DNA of 64,000 bases. It comes from Brienomyrus brachyistius. Lineage: Eukaryota; Chordata; Actinopteri; Osteoglossiformes; Mormyridae. Under the pieces are notes generated by a model, which did no database searches, was not told where the DNA came from, and worked only from the letters and a program-made list of their open reading frames with translations. The stretch is taken from the NCBI RefSeq assembly GCF_023856365.1, contig NC_064548.1, positions 10,465,642 through 10,529,641 of the forward strand. The letters are read 5' to 3'. A program made the translations under genes and the position numbers. Within the stretch, counting starts at the first letter, position 1; every line of letters begins with the position of its first letter. Below, in pieces: positions 35,950 to 49,641 of the stretch.

Positions 35950-36050
35950 GTATCCATCCATACATTTTCTCTAACTGCCAATACAGAGTGACAGAGAGCC
36001 TTGCCAAGCAAGTGTAGGGTATGGGATGGGGTGTCAGTCAATCACATGCA
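35950..36050 (-). mobile_element. tRNA-derived SINE, 3' fragment
   Basis: Begins TATCCATCCATACATTTTCT and continues ACAGAGAGCCTTGCCAAGCA, GGTATGGGATGGGGTGTCAG, TCAATCACA; this is a diverged copy of the tail half of the SINE at 53204-53559 in the same orientation. Confidence 0.55.
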
Positions 36051-39000
36051 GCTTTAGAATTTGCTGTGTTATATTATTATAGAGAAGATCATATTAATTA
36101 GCCTTGGGAAATCAATCTCTATCTGTAACACAACTTTCACAAAAGCTTTATTTAGGACCAGATTTCATTTGGGGTGTGATTCGACGTCGTGCGGAGACGA
36201 ACTGTAGCGTCGACCTCAATTAAAACTCCGTAGAACTGCAATTATCCATTTGGTATCTCCTCAAACCCACCTCCTCACACCTCTCAACCACACAACAAGT
36301 CTGTTCAGTGGTTCTTGGCAGAGTTCTTCACATTATTGTTAGTCCTAAACACACGCAGATGCCAGTGAGGCATGTACAGCCTAAGTAAATGTCATTTGAC
36401 GAATTCGACTGCTTGCGTGGTAATATTTTTACCAATCGGTTGCTGGGAGCCGGCACTTCCACAGTGTTTGCTAAACATGCCCTCACTAGGCTGTTGTATT
36501 AAAACGTCCCCAAAAGAAACAATGCAGTCTAATAGTAGTCATAATTCACCTGCATTTTGTTCCAGGTATTGCATGTTGTTCTTGGCCACTAATAAGCTGA
36601 AGCCTTCAAAGAATTAAGAAATCTGAACAGGACAAACTGTCCTGTGAGTTCATGCTATTTCTAGAGGAATAATAATCGTAGGAAATGCCTCTGTGGGTTT
36701 TAAAATTAGCTAAAGTACCCCAAAGTTTTGAGAGCTGGCATCCATGTTCTGTACTCATGATTTCCCCTTCCCCCACAGCCATTCCACGGAGCTGAAATAA
36801 ATCAACAAGCAGGAGTTTGTTTTTCTTAATTAGGTTTCCAGGTTTTGCCTTGTAGCAATTGCAAGGGCAAGATAGACCCTGAGGCAAGCAGCGGTTGGTT
36901 CAGTGCAATGGCAATGAAAATACCAGAGTTGTCACACTATTTTTGAAAACAAGCTCAACAAACACACAGGCACTCATACACTAAAGTGCAAATATGCACA
37001 CATACATAAACGTGTGCTGTGTATAATATGCAATACTTCACAGAAATGCATGGTATCCAACCTGACAAAGAATATGCTGACAAAGCCAGTGACCCATCAA
37101 CTAAAGGTGAGATCAATCCACAGATGATGTCCAGCAGGAGTATTCTTGAGAAGACACTTGACTCCAGACTACCTCAAAACAGTCAACTGTGTAAATACTG
37201 AGAGCTGTATAATTAAATAAATATGTCAACTGACCAACTAAAATGCAAAGACTTTGGAAAACTGTTGGATCAGACTGTAAAAAAAGTTATCAAACATGGT
37301 TTGAGCATTAGCGGTTTCTGCATCAGATTATTCCATGAAGGTACTTGTGTATATTTTTAGACTGTGTGAAATACATGAAATCCCCCCCTCCTCAAAAAAC
37401 AGAGATCTTATTCTTGATCAAACATCCGAAAAGAGATTTCTCAGATGGCTGCTTTCAAAAAAGAACTGTATAATTCAAAGACCAATATAATCCATGCAAT
37501 TTTCCTTTACGTTTTGAGATAATCAGCAGTAAGGTTTCACTTCTTGAAATATCAAGCACCTCTATGCTGTTTAATTTAATTTAACATGCATCTCTATAAC
37601 CGCACCAACCTATAACGACTATCATGCAGCAGCGTTTGAATATGGAGCTGTAACAAGTGGCTGGTTTTAGCGCAATTTCAGCATCAGTGTCTACAGCCGA
37701 AGTGCAAACTGCACACTTGCTCTAAACAATAGCTGTGTAATTAAGCGTGAAACGCGACGCCCCTCACATAAAACATCTGGTGTCTGCGAGTGTGATGGCC
37801 AACTGGTGTAAACGACATTCCTCTCTGTACTGGAGGCCTGATCCGAACACACCTCCCTTCATCATTGTCGTATGGGGGCAGATTAACTTATCTGGGGGCT
37901 CTAGGTTGTCGTGGCTATAAGGTCTTCACCCAAGCAGCCCCCTTGAGCCCTTTTGATCCACAAGAAAAATGAGAGAGAATAAAAATGATGTAAGGTCATT
38001 AATTTGTTAATATGCACATGGGGTGCTGGCTTGTTAAGCAGGAGATGTAGCAAGGTTTACCTGTTGTTGCACATTTACTCAACCCCATGACTTATAAATG
38101 AAAACATGTGTCACTTTCTGGACTCTGCCGGGAATCATGTCCGCAAGCAGTGTCTCCCTGAGCCCGGCTGCGTCACCAGCAGGTCACACTGGCATCATTA
38201 CGTGGGACCGTCCTCTCTCACGTTCCACACATGGAGATGCCGAGTGCATTTCCCCCTGCCTGGCCGTTGGCCAACTAGCATTGCTGGCTCATTAGAGGAT
38301 GCGGTTAATGGTCTGATGCAACCTGGGATGTTGAGAGCAAGGATTAAGAGAACCACGCTAATTTAATCACAAGGTTGCACGCAGGTGCTTTGGGTCTTGT
38401 TCAAGGCCTGCTATTTATACAAACACAGATGACCTCATTCTTGATTAGAGAATGCATCAACCCCCTCCCCTGGCCCATGTGATGCAGCTTGTAGATCTTC
38501 TAGTCCTCTAGCTAGTTGTACTCATTGAAGTCCAAGAGTGGCCCTGGAGTAGATCCAATGGGGAAACCATCTGGGCAAGTTGGATCCGCTGGATGACAGC
38601 TTGTGAAATTTCTCTTAGTTACGTGTCAGCATGGTCATCCATAAGTATCAGTTCGTTCTCCACTGGAGACGTGAGATCTGTGCGACCCTGTCCTTCAACA
38701 TCACATTTAAAATGGGTGTTATCACCAGAACTGTTCCAGACTCATTAGTGGATAATTATAACTCCAATACGTAGCCTTTTTGGTGGCCTTTATTTCACTT
38801 GCAGTGTATATGTGTTGACTTGTGTGTTGATGTTAGTCAGTTTGTGCAATCACAGATTTCTTGAAGATTATCATTGTAGAAGGAAACAGAGATGATAAGA
38901 TTTCAGGTGCCATTATTTAACATGCTTCTGAGCCCGATATCACATATCACATGAGGGTTTTTTCATCCTTTATGTCAAACAAAGAAATCTGATAAGGGAT

Positions 39001-39901
39001 GTGCATGTTGAATCCAAAGGTGATGGAAATAGGCCTTTAATGACAAAGCAACATTCATTCTGAAGAAGGGAAAAAAATGCATCCAAGGCTGTAACATGTC
39101 AAGGGATGATTTCATATCTGATAAGTCTTTCAAAGGTGTCACATCAACAAATTCCAGGCTTGTTCCCGAAGTTCTAGAAGGTCTTTGTTGGATGTGAACC
39201 AGCAACAGCAGCTGCTGATGATAACCAGAATGTTTTGACTGTAAAATAACTGTATAAATTTCAACACAGCCCATACCACTGGAGACTAAATGAAACAAAA
39301 GGTTTCCCTACATCAGCATTCTCAGGGAGGACACCAGAGTGAGTTTAATCCACTGTCAGGGACTGTCTTGCATGCTGTCCTAATGCCCCAGACTTGTTTT
39401 ACAAGAAGAGGGGTCAAGGCTGATGTAGCAAAATGTTGGTTCATTTCTTGAGGGCCACTGATCTAACTGAATGGGGGTGCAGCTCAATGACTGTATATGT
39501 TTGAATATCAAGATGAATAAATGAACTATATACATTTAGCACCCCAAAATAACCTCTGACAGAGGTTTCCCACACCCTAAATGAGTGCTTTCATACAGAA
39601 CTAGTCAGTCATGCAAGATGACATTACAGAATGAATGGACAGTGGAGTTAACAATGCACACTTGTGAGTATTATATTGCACACAGCAACAAGAGAAATAC
39701 ACTTTTCCCTCATGGTAGAACGCCGCTGTTGAGACGGGGTGTGCTGTGGGGTATTCATGTGGACTTGTGAATTTTGAGATGTGCACCATTTTAGAAGAGG
39801 AAATTCTGATTGAATTCCCTATAGCCCCTTGGGTTGTTTTACAGAGAACATCAAGCATGAACACAGTGCTAGGATTAATGCCTGCCTGGCCTTGCCCCAT
39901 G
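36051..39901. other. Non-coding, no gene recognised
   Basis: No domain-bearing frame. At 39308-39317 and 39419-39428 the 10-mer CTACATCAGC and its exact reverse complement are 101 bases apart, possibly the ends of a small decayed MITE. Confidence 0.5.
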
Positions 39902-40656
39902 TGTCATGTCCCCATTTCGCCAGCAGGTGTCGCTGGTCATCCTGTTCTCTCCTCTGTCTTTTAGACCTTAATGTGTTTAGCTGCTCCCTAGGTGGCTGTG
40001 TAACTTAACAAGCTAAGTGGTCAGTCACTGTTCTCGACTCCCCTTTGTCAGTTCTGGGCTTGAGGCTGGCCAGAGGCCTGTCCTAACAAACTATTATTTA
40101 ATGTTTGTTGGTTTTGTGTTCTCTTGGTTTAATGTTTGTATAAGTATTTCAGTTACAGTTCTTTGTTTTTTATTCCATGTTGCCCCTTCATTTGCTATTC
40201 CTAGCCTTGGTTTTCCTTAGTACTTGGTCCTTTTCCATATCTGTTAATTGACTTCTCTGTGCCTGTTGACTGCAAATGTAACCCACTAGTTCTTTGTTGC
40301 CCCCAGTCCTTTGTGATTGGTTATTTGTTATGGTTTTCACCTGTCCCCCATCTAGTCTTGTTATCAGTCTATGTAAGTGCCTGCCTTTGTTCTGTTCCTC
40401 ATTCAGTCACTGTAGTTGTTACTTCGTGTTTGTTAGCTGTGGTGGTTTCACAGGCTAGCTTCCAGTTTTGCTGTGTTCCCTATGTGTGTTACTTTGCGAT
40501 ACTTTTAGTTAGTTCTTTTTTTTCTATTTTGTTTTTGCTTTCCTTTCCTTTTTGGTTCCTCCTTTGTTTTCTTTTTGAGTTTATTAAAGTCTACTTTTTG
40601 TTATGAGCCACTCCGTGGATCATCCCTCCTTTCCTTCGCCATGCCCCACCGTATCA
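39902..40656 (+). mobile_element. Solo LTR (about 755 bp)
   Basis: Begins TGTCATGTCCCC and ends CACCGTATCA, with a candidate 4-bp duplication CATG on either side (39898-39901 and 40657-40660). A TTTATTAAAGTC polyadenylation-type signal at about 40580 is followed by CTCCTTTCCTTCGCCATGCC, the typical 3' end of a fish gypsy-type LTR. The interior is T-rich, which explains the hydrophobic-looking open frame at 40259-40606. No internal region is present on either side. Confidence 0.7.
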
Positions 40657-40669
40657 CATGGAATTGCAT

Positions 40670-40962
40670 TATAATTATGTAACTGTGCCATACATGTACT
40701 ACATTTTCAAATCCCACCCCTGACACTGTTGTGTATATAGTTTGTACATGTTTTCTCCATGTTCGTGTGGGTTTGCAACATTCAGTCAGAAACAAGCGGT
40801 TAGGTGCAGTGGCCTCTCTGAATTACCCATAATGTGCAATTGTACATACCTCATGCGATAGACTGGCTTCTTGTCCCACGCCTCTCCTGCCAGAGAGCCT
40901 CGGCTGCCTGATCTAGGCTTCAGGGGCCCTGTACTGGCTAAACGGTATGGGAGACGGATGAA
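40670..40962 (+). mobile_element. tRNA-derived SINE, diverged
   Basis: Contains TTTTCAAATCCCACC (B-box-like, about 40705), then TTTGTACATGTTTTCTCC, GTTCGTGTGGGTTTGCAAC, GGTTAGGTGCAGTGGCCTCT, CTGAATTACCCATAATGTG and a 3' end with GCTAAACGGTATGGGAGACG. These correspond in order to the SINE at 53204-53559 read on its own strand. The A-box part is unclear. It starts immediately after the solo LTR. Confidence 0.65.
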
Positions 40963-43900
40963 TCTTATTTACTGTTCCTTGCTGTGGGCCTTTGAATCCA
41001 GAGCCAAAAATAGAATTGTGGGTGGGGACATTTTTTGCATGTTTGCTACACAATGGTGTCTTTGATAAGGAAAGATCACTGGGCGATCCTGCTGAAACTG
41101 TCGTGTAAAGATGAACAATCTATTCACCTGGTTAACTCAGGTAAGTATGATTACACACTGAAAAATTGGTACTGAATAACGACTATTATCCATATCATAT
41201 TATATACAAAACAAAGCACTAAAAAACTTTTTCCTATAGAAGGCCATAGCAAACATACTTAAGAGCCTAAATGACAATATTTATATATATATATATATAT
41301 ATATACCTCTAGCATAATTAATGTTTTTTGGCCTGTAAAGAATACATATATTAACGTCTTGAAATGCTTTGCAAACATAAGTGCCCTTCTTTACATATTT
41401 ATGTTCTATATATAGAGTATTAGTCAATATACAGAATTTAATCAGTTTGGATCAATTACATTACTGTCACAAGACGCAGTTCAAAGGTATGCAATTTGTT
41501 AAATCAGTAGCTAAATAAATCCCAATAGATTAAGAGCTCAAGCTGCACCGAAGGCCACTGTGCAACAAAACCCGTGATGAGAAACACTGACAAAGACAGT
41601 AGTTAAAAAACTGTATTTTAAAGGTCATGAAGGAATGTTGTATAGCTGCATAAATGCCAAGAAATATTCCCTTCAAACAAGACCAAACAGGAAAAGCACA
41701 GACACGACCAATGATCCATTTTGATAATCTCCTCCAACGACATTTAAATATGATTAAAAGAATGTCAATTCCCTTGTGTTTTGCAATAACAATATGACAG
41801 AAATCGTCAATTAGGGTGTGGATATATCCTCCAATCCTGGCTTTCTTTTTCTTTAAGGAGCACCTTACAAATTCTTGGGATTCTTTGGTGTGTGTGCTCT
41901 CTCGCTCTACTTCCCTGGCACTTCCCATTCCCAAAAACCAATATACAACTAATGACTGATTGCGATGACAATTATGAGTAAAATGTACAGTGTTCTGCCT
42001 TGTGTTTGGGGTTATACTTTAATTTTGGGTGTACTAAAAGCTTCATAGAAATAATAGTGATTCGACAGTTACGACCATTCATCAACATCCATGAGGGAAA
42101 TGTGCAGTATTTCTGCTTCTCCATGGACATGTCATAATTATGGTATTTACCAATTAAACATCAGTTAAAAGCTTATTACTGTAATCTACTCAGGACCCTT
42201 AACTGCCACCGGCCACAACCACCAAACAAAATATATTTTTGCATTATAGGCAGCATAACAGATATATGACATTGTCACTGACGACAACTTCTGAAAAAAA
42301 TAGAACACGTGCAGTAAATAGATGTATATGTAAATAAAAAGTCAATTATTAGATTATTAAATGTTAATTTGTTTTATGTTCATTTGTTTAAATGTTTAAA
42401 ATAAATTCAATAATTACTATTTGGCCTTCACTATGAAACAGTAAAAACAATTCAAGCCTGTTTATACAGAGTGACATGAACTAGTGCACACGCCCACATT
42501 AATTTAAGACTTGAGTTTTAAATCTGTCGGTATAAATTTGACATTCCATTTATATTACATACTGCAAGCCTCATTGCTACTCTTCTGCACAGTATTATCT
42601 GGCCAATGATCAAATCTGTTTTACAATAGTAATTGTCAATCAAAATATCTTTATTTGCTCACGTATGCAGACTGTCAAGCTAAACATTCACAGCCAGGTG
42701 AAAAGGGACACTCCGTAAGACCATATCCAAACACATCTTCCCAGCAATGGCTGAAATCATTTCAGGCACAAAAGAACTAATTTTGCAGCATATTTGCACA
42801 TAGAAAACAAAAACAATTACGTGAATACACAGTATTCCGCAGATGACTACAGCACTTCAGTTGCATGATGGGAAATGAGTTTCGATTGGTGAATGTATGC
42901 ACAGAGCTCATTATCTGCTCTGCCTCAGGATTCTCGCAGCCAGGAACTGTGGCATTCTTTTCATATTCGGCTCTTGCTTCTTCACATCTGGAGGTGTTCT
43001 TGACGCACACCCACATGCCTCCAAGCACATGTGTGCCATATCTGTCAGGGAAGTTGAAACACTCTTTCAGATTTCACTGTCTGTCTTTAATAGCCAAGCA
43101 TTCACGTTTGCCACAACCAGGTGTCACCCCAGACAGGGTCAGCAGGACGCTGGATGAAACATCACACTGCTTATCGCTCTTTATTTCCTTGACTTACCAT
43201 CAGCCTTTGACCACCCGGTTGTGTACCCCTCCGTGGCCTTTTCCTGACATTCCCTGAGCCCCATCTAGGCGGACTCTGAAGATAAAACCCAGAAAACGAC
43301 CTGAAAAGGTGAGATGATGGCGTGAAGGAAAGAAAAATCAACAAGACAAGTTAAAGAAAACTACATAACAGAATTTATGATTTGTTGTTAAAATGTGTTT
43401 TCTCAGCTTCAGAACCCTTAAATGTTAACATCTAAATCACGTACAGATGCAAGTAATTAAAACAACATTTTAGACTTATTAAAATATAAGAATGGGGGTA
43501 AAATAATACTAGACCACAGAATGAACTTTACAAAGGGACTGGGCATGCCATCAAACCTTCTTTCTCCATTAAATGAAAATGTTGGGTTGGCATTAACAAA
43601 TATGATACAAATTAAACAAAACAAGATCTGAGTCAGTTAGCAGCAGGAGATCTATATACAAACCATACATAAGGATGTTCTAAACTAATAATAATAATTA
43701 TAATAATAGAATGGCTGCCCTATTGTCAAAGCTACTTGTATTGTTAACAGTTTTACATTTTACTTTGTCAAAATTTGCCATATTGTTCACTGACTTGTCT
43801 GAGGTGAAGGTGAGTAACGTTTGGTTGGTTTTCAGTCTTTAAAATGGCTGCAGACAAATGTCAGCAGGAGTGAAACCAGGTGAGACTTTCTAACTCTTCA

Positions 43901-46507
43901 GTTCTCTCTAATCTTGGATTAAAAACCCAATAATAATACGTATGGCTTGTAATCCACCCAATCCAGCCTTCTCTCCCCCCCTCCCCCCCAAAAAAAAGGG
44001 TACACAGCTTTCAATGTTTTGATGAGCTCAGTTTGGCTGGAGGCTGAACTCTGTCTCTTGGAGCTAATTGTAGGTGAAATAACACAAAAGGCAAATCTAT
44101 CTTTACTATTGATTTGGCTCCATGGAAATGAGGGTGTGGTTCAGCAAGTTAAAGATCATGCCTATTTGTTTAAACCTGCCAAGTTCCATTCTTAATCAGC
44201 AGAGATCACTCTATAGGTGGGATCCTCCCACACGACATCAACATCTATAGACAGTTTCGTCATGGAAAAGACGTGGTCCCTGTTGTAATCGAATTTAAAG
44301 ACTGGACCCATGACTAGAGAATGGGAAGACGCTGGTAAAAGTTAAAATAGATTATACTACTATAATACCAGTACATATAAAATATTTATTAAGTTCATTT
44401 TTATTGTAGAACTCAAATAACAGAATGCTTAAAACCACTTTCCAACTGCAAAACAAACATACTGCAAGCCTGAGCTGTCTACATGTAAAGAAGAGGACTT
44501 CAGCTTTCGGCTTCAAATGACAGAATTCTTTGTAGAATATGTTGATAAACTATGAACTGTAACCTGTCCCTGTTTTCTGCATTGGTGTGCTTGGTGGATT
44601 TAATATAAATCTAATATCTTCTCAAGTAAAAAAAGTATTTCTTTGAATCCTGCTACTGTTAAAATTATTCCTCATTTGGTAACGTAGACATGACTGTGTC
44701 AAAAGGAAAATCCCACACGAAGTGTGGAGTTTAAAAATTAATCCAAATGTGATTTTGCTGTCTCATATTTGTAAATGCATGCCATTCAATAGGTTTATTT
44801 AATATATAAATAAACTCCATATATACAGACATGAAAGCACAATTGCCACTTATGGTAATGAGCCTTTATCTGCGGTAATGAACCTGAACTTTGCTGAAGG
44901 GCAGAACTGTAAACATTCAAATTCCCCTCCCCCTTCCCATGCTGACAAACAGCTCAGAAAACATATTCCTGTCTGGTTGCTATGCCTACTCCCCCTCCCC
45001 TAAGCTGCTTTTCCTTTTTTTGTGCTGCAGGCCAGGTGTCTCTCGTGCTCTGTTCACTTCCACCTAGAATCAACAACAAGCTTAGAGTTTTTTTCTTTTT
45101 CTTTGGGCATGAAGTTAGGGCGGGCCAGTGTTTACCTTTGAAAAAAAGTGCCCCAGCACATGTATGCACAAATATAGACACAAAGAAGTATGTCAGGTGT
45201 TGCTCTCACGTTACAGATTCTAAAGAAATCATCCGGCATTTGTGGAGAAGGCACTGATTTGTTTTGTATATTACAAGAGGTTTATATTCCGCTGACCAAT
45301 AGCAGAAGCCCTGCGATGTTGAAACTGTAATGTAACTTTGAAACTGTTACATGAAAAAGTTGTAAATTTTTTCTCTTCATATTTTTGCAAGCAGGTAAAT
45401 GAATCTCAAATCTGTATCTGAAAATTCTACATAACACTCCCTTCACACCAGGAGGCTTAGTAACTGGTGTCCTGCTCCTTCACTTGCTGCCAGTTCCCTT
45501 GCATCGCATTATATGAGTGTTTTGGAAGGGTGCGCATATTCTGCACTCCCCATGCTTCCTGGCAAAAACAGAGAGATGTTGCAGATATGCTCCTGCAAGA
45601 GGCAGTTGGTGAGTAATGAACAGCCATGAATCATGTGACCAGAAGCATTGGGTATATTCAAATATAACCCCGGCTGTTTGTTTTGTGGCAACTGCCATAG
45701 AAACATTTACAGTGCATGAAAAATCGGCGAGACGATCAATCTCATTGGCTCAGGCACAGACGCAAAGTCCAGCTGCATGCAACTAGCCATTATCTCTTGA
45801 CCATTGTGCAAAAATGGCACTGACGAATTTCCCCATGAATCTATAAAATGAATTAAATGTCCCCTGATTTACATTAGCTACTGTTACCAAGCAAAAGTAA
45901 CAATGCATAATGCTTACTGCAGCCTACCATCTGTGTCAGTATGAATGAACTCTTGACCTCGTACGGCGAACACCTACCACTGACGTTAAAACAGAATGCA
46001 GTTTTCCATGTAGTGTCTGTAAGGTGTAAATTTGAAATGATTCTACATCATATACAGCTACGCTTTTTTTTTTTTTCATTTACAAAAAATGTGTATTGAT
46101 CAAAGGATTTTTATTTGTCATACAAGTGGTTTACAGAAGTACAACTTAATGTTCTAGCAGTCTCTGTAATGACATAAAAACCATATATTCATGGGTATGG
46201 AACACAACAATCAACACAGTATTAAACGAATACATGAGTAAGTTGCTAAATATTAGTTGGTCTGCGTAATAACGCTCTTAACCCTTTTTATCTTAAAAAT
46301 TAATTTTTATTATAAAATACAAAGGAATGATTTCAGAAATCCCTCTCTTTTCTCTAAGACATGAGTCAAGTGGTTAGGGAGTGATGGTCATGGTAGTGTA
46401 GATGCAAAGGTATCTTATGGTATAGAAGTGACATTCTTCTGGCTACTCTGCAACTGGGCCTCAAGAACCCATCTATCCCAGAATCTCCTCTCGCGCTGCA
46501 GTATGTG
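40963..46507. other. Non-coding, no gene recognised
   Basis: Contains (TA)n at 41277-41305 and a T run at about 46065-46077. Two minus-strand stretches (44313-44195 and about 43050-42780) have a splice-acceptor-like sequence followed by an open frame but match no family known to me; they are discussed under rejected items. About 45720-45960 is low in repeats and CpG-containing. Confidence 0.45.
41277..41305. repeat. (TA)n microsatellite
   Basis: About 13 TA units. Confidence 0.9.
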
Positions 46508-46642
46508 TAGGAATAAATATTTACAAACTCTGGTTTCAAATCTGTTGGCATGGCCCCTGTCTCCTGTTACCATTAAGTGTCATTATAATGCTAATAGACA
46601 CACAGGCCGGACCTTCATGAAGCACACTGATACGCAGAGGAC
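46508..46642 (+). repeat. 135-bp inverted duplicate, copy A
   Basis: Identical to the reverse complement of 50263-50397 except at three positions (46541, 46581, 46586). It begins TAGGAATAAATATTTACAAA and ends CTGATACGCAGAGGAC. It contains ATTAAGTGT (an NK2-type homeodomain core, TTAAGTG), CATTATAATG and GCTAATAG. It has no TG...CA ends, no TIR and no tRNA-like boxes, so it does not look like a standard mobile element. Confidence 0.9.
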
Positions 46643-47675
46643 AAGCGTGTCCGTGTGGCTCATTTTTTGAGGAATGTTTTTTCAGGTGTCATTCACACAT
46701 GTGGACCGGCTTTGTTTTACGGAGGTTGAGATAATTTGGACCATGATCCATTTCGTTGTGTCATGTTTGGTGTGCCGGTACTGTTTAATTTCATCGCATG
46801 TTAAGGGGCAGAACAACTGTTGCATCCTCCCTTAGCTCATGCTCTCTGTTAATCATTTTATGACTATAAATCCTGATTGTGAATAAATATTTTGATTCAG
46901 GCTAAGATTAAACTTCTGGAAGGGTCTGAAGTGATGATATTGTTCTTTCATTTAAGTATGGGCTTCTCACAGATTTTCTCACTAGGAACCTTGCACTACC
47001 AATTGATTAAATTAATATTACACAGAGGTAATTTCCAACAGAAATTAATGTTTTAGATTTGCCTTGCGTGTGTAGTTTGCACTCCTGTGTTTTCCCTTCA
47101 CCGATGCTCCTCTAGCATAGAGCGCTGCAAGCTTGAAAATGAAACTTGCCCCTAACTTTCCAAAGGAATAGCAGTGCATGGTGTGGTCAGGCAAGCTGCC
47201 AGCATTTGGGGCACGACATCTGAACTGGAATGCTAGTTCCAGGGACTCCAGTGTTTATCTTGCCCTACATACAGCATGAGCCAGCATTTGCTTCATTAAT
47301 TAGATATCCACCAGTACAAATGACAGGCCAGTAGAAGAGTGAGGTTTTGCCTGGGAAAAGTGGCCTTTCAATTAAAGAAAAATAGAAATCGGATTGGTCT
47401 GTAGATCGGTATGATTCAGAACTAGGACAGCTCAAGGCCGTGTCACAGGCTGGGCCCCACAGCCGTGCCAGGTCGCTGTCCTCGCCCTCGATTTATAGTT
47501 TGTGATAAATTCACTGAAGGAGTCATGCCTCCCCTACTTCATCACAAACCGTCACACAAACGATCCTGCCTATGAGCCTGTTTCCAAAACAACACTCTCT
47601 GGAGGAAGAAACTTAGAATTGGTTTTGAATTGGGAGATAGAAAGTGTTTTTTTTTTTTAAGAAGCAGTGCCTTCT

Positions 47676-47732
47676 GTATGTATGTATGTATGTATGTATG
47701 TATGTATGTATGTATGCATGTATGTATGTATG
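47676..47732. repeat. (TATG)n microsatellite
   Basis: About 14 TATG units with one TGCA interruption. Confidence 0.95.
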
Positions 47733-49573
47733 ATAGACCCATTTTGGGTCCCGTGCTCTTTGGCTGTGATCTGTTCGTTTAAGCGGCCTTGTGTTGTGGA
47801 GTTTCCCGTTGCTAAGCTTCCTTTTGCAAGGCTTATAGTTTATTACGGGTGCCCCCCTTTGTCCCCCCCCCCCCCATGATTCTGTGGGCACTGCAGAGGG
47901 TTACTCATCTCCCTCAGCTAATCCAGAAAACTTTGTTTCATTTTTTCACTCTTTATAATGACTTCTCCAATCTTACCGTTAAATTCTTTGAGATCCTCAG
48001 GAGCAATCATAAATCTTTAAGGCAGAAGTGCAAGAAGACCAGAGCAACATCATACTCCATAGTTCATAACAATCCATCTTTCTCTTTCGCATGAGTGCAT
48101 CAATACATTTTTATTGCAGAGCTGCCCTAAAGTATTACATGGACTATTTTTAAAAATACTTTAAAGGATTTATGGACATTTTCTTTCTTTTATATTAAAA
48201 GTAAAGGCACACGTTCCATGGGGCTCAATAACTTTATTCGTATCAATTTAATTTGGATGCCTTTTTTGCCTCATCATAATTTCTCATTGGAGTTTTACGT
48301 GACTCAATATCCCAGAGAAAGTGTCGCTGTTCTGCAGTTACTGCAGTGTTCGACTTTTGTGCTGAGAGCGAGGCTAAAATATCAGAAGTCTTCATTCTTC
48401 CACACAAACAAAACGTTCTATTTTAGGTGCATTCTTGCCCTTGTTTGAATGTCAACTCTTAAAGTTTGCTGTAAGGGTTCTATCAAATGATTCAGTAATG
48501 AAAGGAAGACCTGTGACTTTCATTCACTGACCTGCAGGGCATTATTTAGAACTGCAAGTATAGAAAACATAAACACTGTGGGAAGATGAAGGCATTAACT
48601 TTAGCTGCTGAAAGAAGTAGACAAATACCTTGAATCAGCTTAATAATGCCTGAGTCCCACGACGGGGCCTTTGATCATGGGCTCCAGCAAATCACTGGAG
48701 AAGTGAGACCTCAAGCTAAACCCCAAGAGGCTTTTGAACAGCCTTTCCGGACATAAACTGCAACACAGTTCATTTTAAAGCCATTTTGGCCTCAAAATAG
48801 ACACATAACAAGTCTGACTTTCATTATGTTTATGCAAAGAGCGTTGAGTGAAAAAAAAACATAGGCTTCTGGGGCTTTGACAAAATTATTTTCACATTGT
48901 GACACATACTGTCTGCTAGCCTGGTACAGGCTGCCCTTGCTCATTTTCACCATGACAGGAAATCAAATTACACACCCTGGACACAAACTTTAAAAAGGGT
49001 TTTTCAATTACTCGCTATTCTTTAGCAGATTTTACATGAATGTATGTGTCACAAACTCTAGACCAGAGCACAATTAACAAACACAATTTAATATGTTAAA
49101 GAGAAGAGAATGTCACAGCCCTTAAACCACAAAGCATGAGAGATACTATGATGCGTATTGTCTGGGAAACAGCTGGACATGTTTTCACAGAAACAAAGGT
49201 ACAGCCTTGAGCTATTGATGTATTTATATCTTATTGTGGCTGTATTTATCTCATTTAACACTTGTATGGTTTTAGCGTGGATTATAATTGGCATGGGTAG
49301 CGAAAACTTTAAATATAAACTGGCGTTACCATCACTTATGATTAGTATTATTTAATAACAGGGTAAGATGTATGCAAGGAGCATAAAAAGGAGTCTTCAT
49401 GCCAAATGCATGGAAATACATAATGACACGTTCTCTCGATACCCTTCTGAGCACTTTGGGGATATGCTGTGACAGTAATGTGTAGGACATATGCTGTCCT
49501 GAGCGTGTTGAGTCACTGCACGGTCAGACAGTGCACTCTTGGTGCACTGCCAAGGTGGAATGCATAGATGAAT

Positions 49574-49641
49574 TCTATTTAAATACAGGCATTTTAAATA
49601 GACTCACTCTATTTGAATTAAGCCATTTTAAATGGAAACAA
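49574..49641. repeat. Two-copy 34-bp tandem repeat
   Basis: Copy 1 starts TCTATTTAAATACAGGCATT and copy 2 TCTATTTGAATTAAGCCATT; 26 of 34 positions agree. Both contain CATTTTAAAT. Confidence 0.6.

Noticed and set aside
40259..40606. Plus-strand frame encoding a very hydrophobic 115-residue polypeptide, looking like a membrane protein
   Set aside because: It lies wholly inside the T-rich solo LTR at 39902-40656; the hydrophobicity follows from TTT/CTT/GTT codons in T-rich DNA.
42777..43051. Minus-strand exon candidate after the acceptor-like CAACTTCCCTGACAG, frame with YGTHVLGG and several cysteines and N-glycosylation sequons
   Set aside because: YGTH recalls the MACPF signature, but the rest does not fit the family as I know it, no convincing donor follows, and frames of this length occur repeatedly in this window.
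44195..44313. Minus-strand exon candidate: pyrimidine-rich stretch ending in CTAG at 44314, then a 39-codon frame containing MGPVFKFDYNRDHVFSMTKL
   Set aside because: An open frame of 39 codons is common by chance, there is no good splice donor (only TATAGA followed by GTGATC) and I recognise no protein family.
47542..47891. Frames encoding repeated HTYI or CMYV units
   Set aside because: Translations of the (TATG)n microsatellite at 47676-47732.
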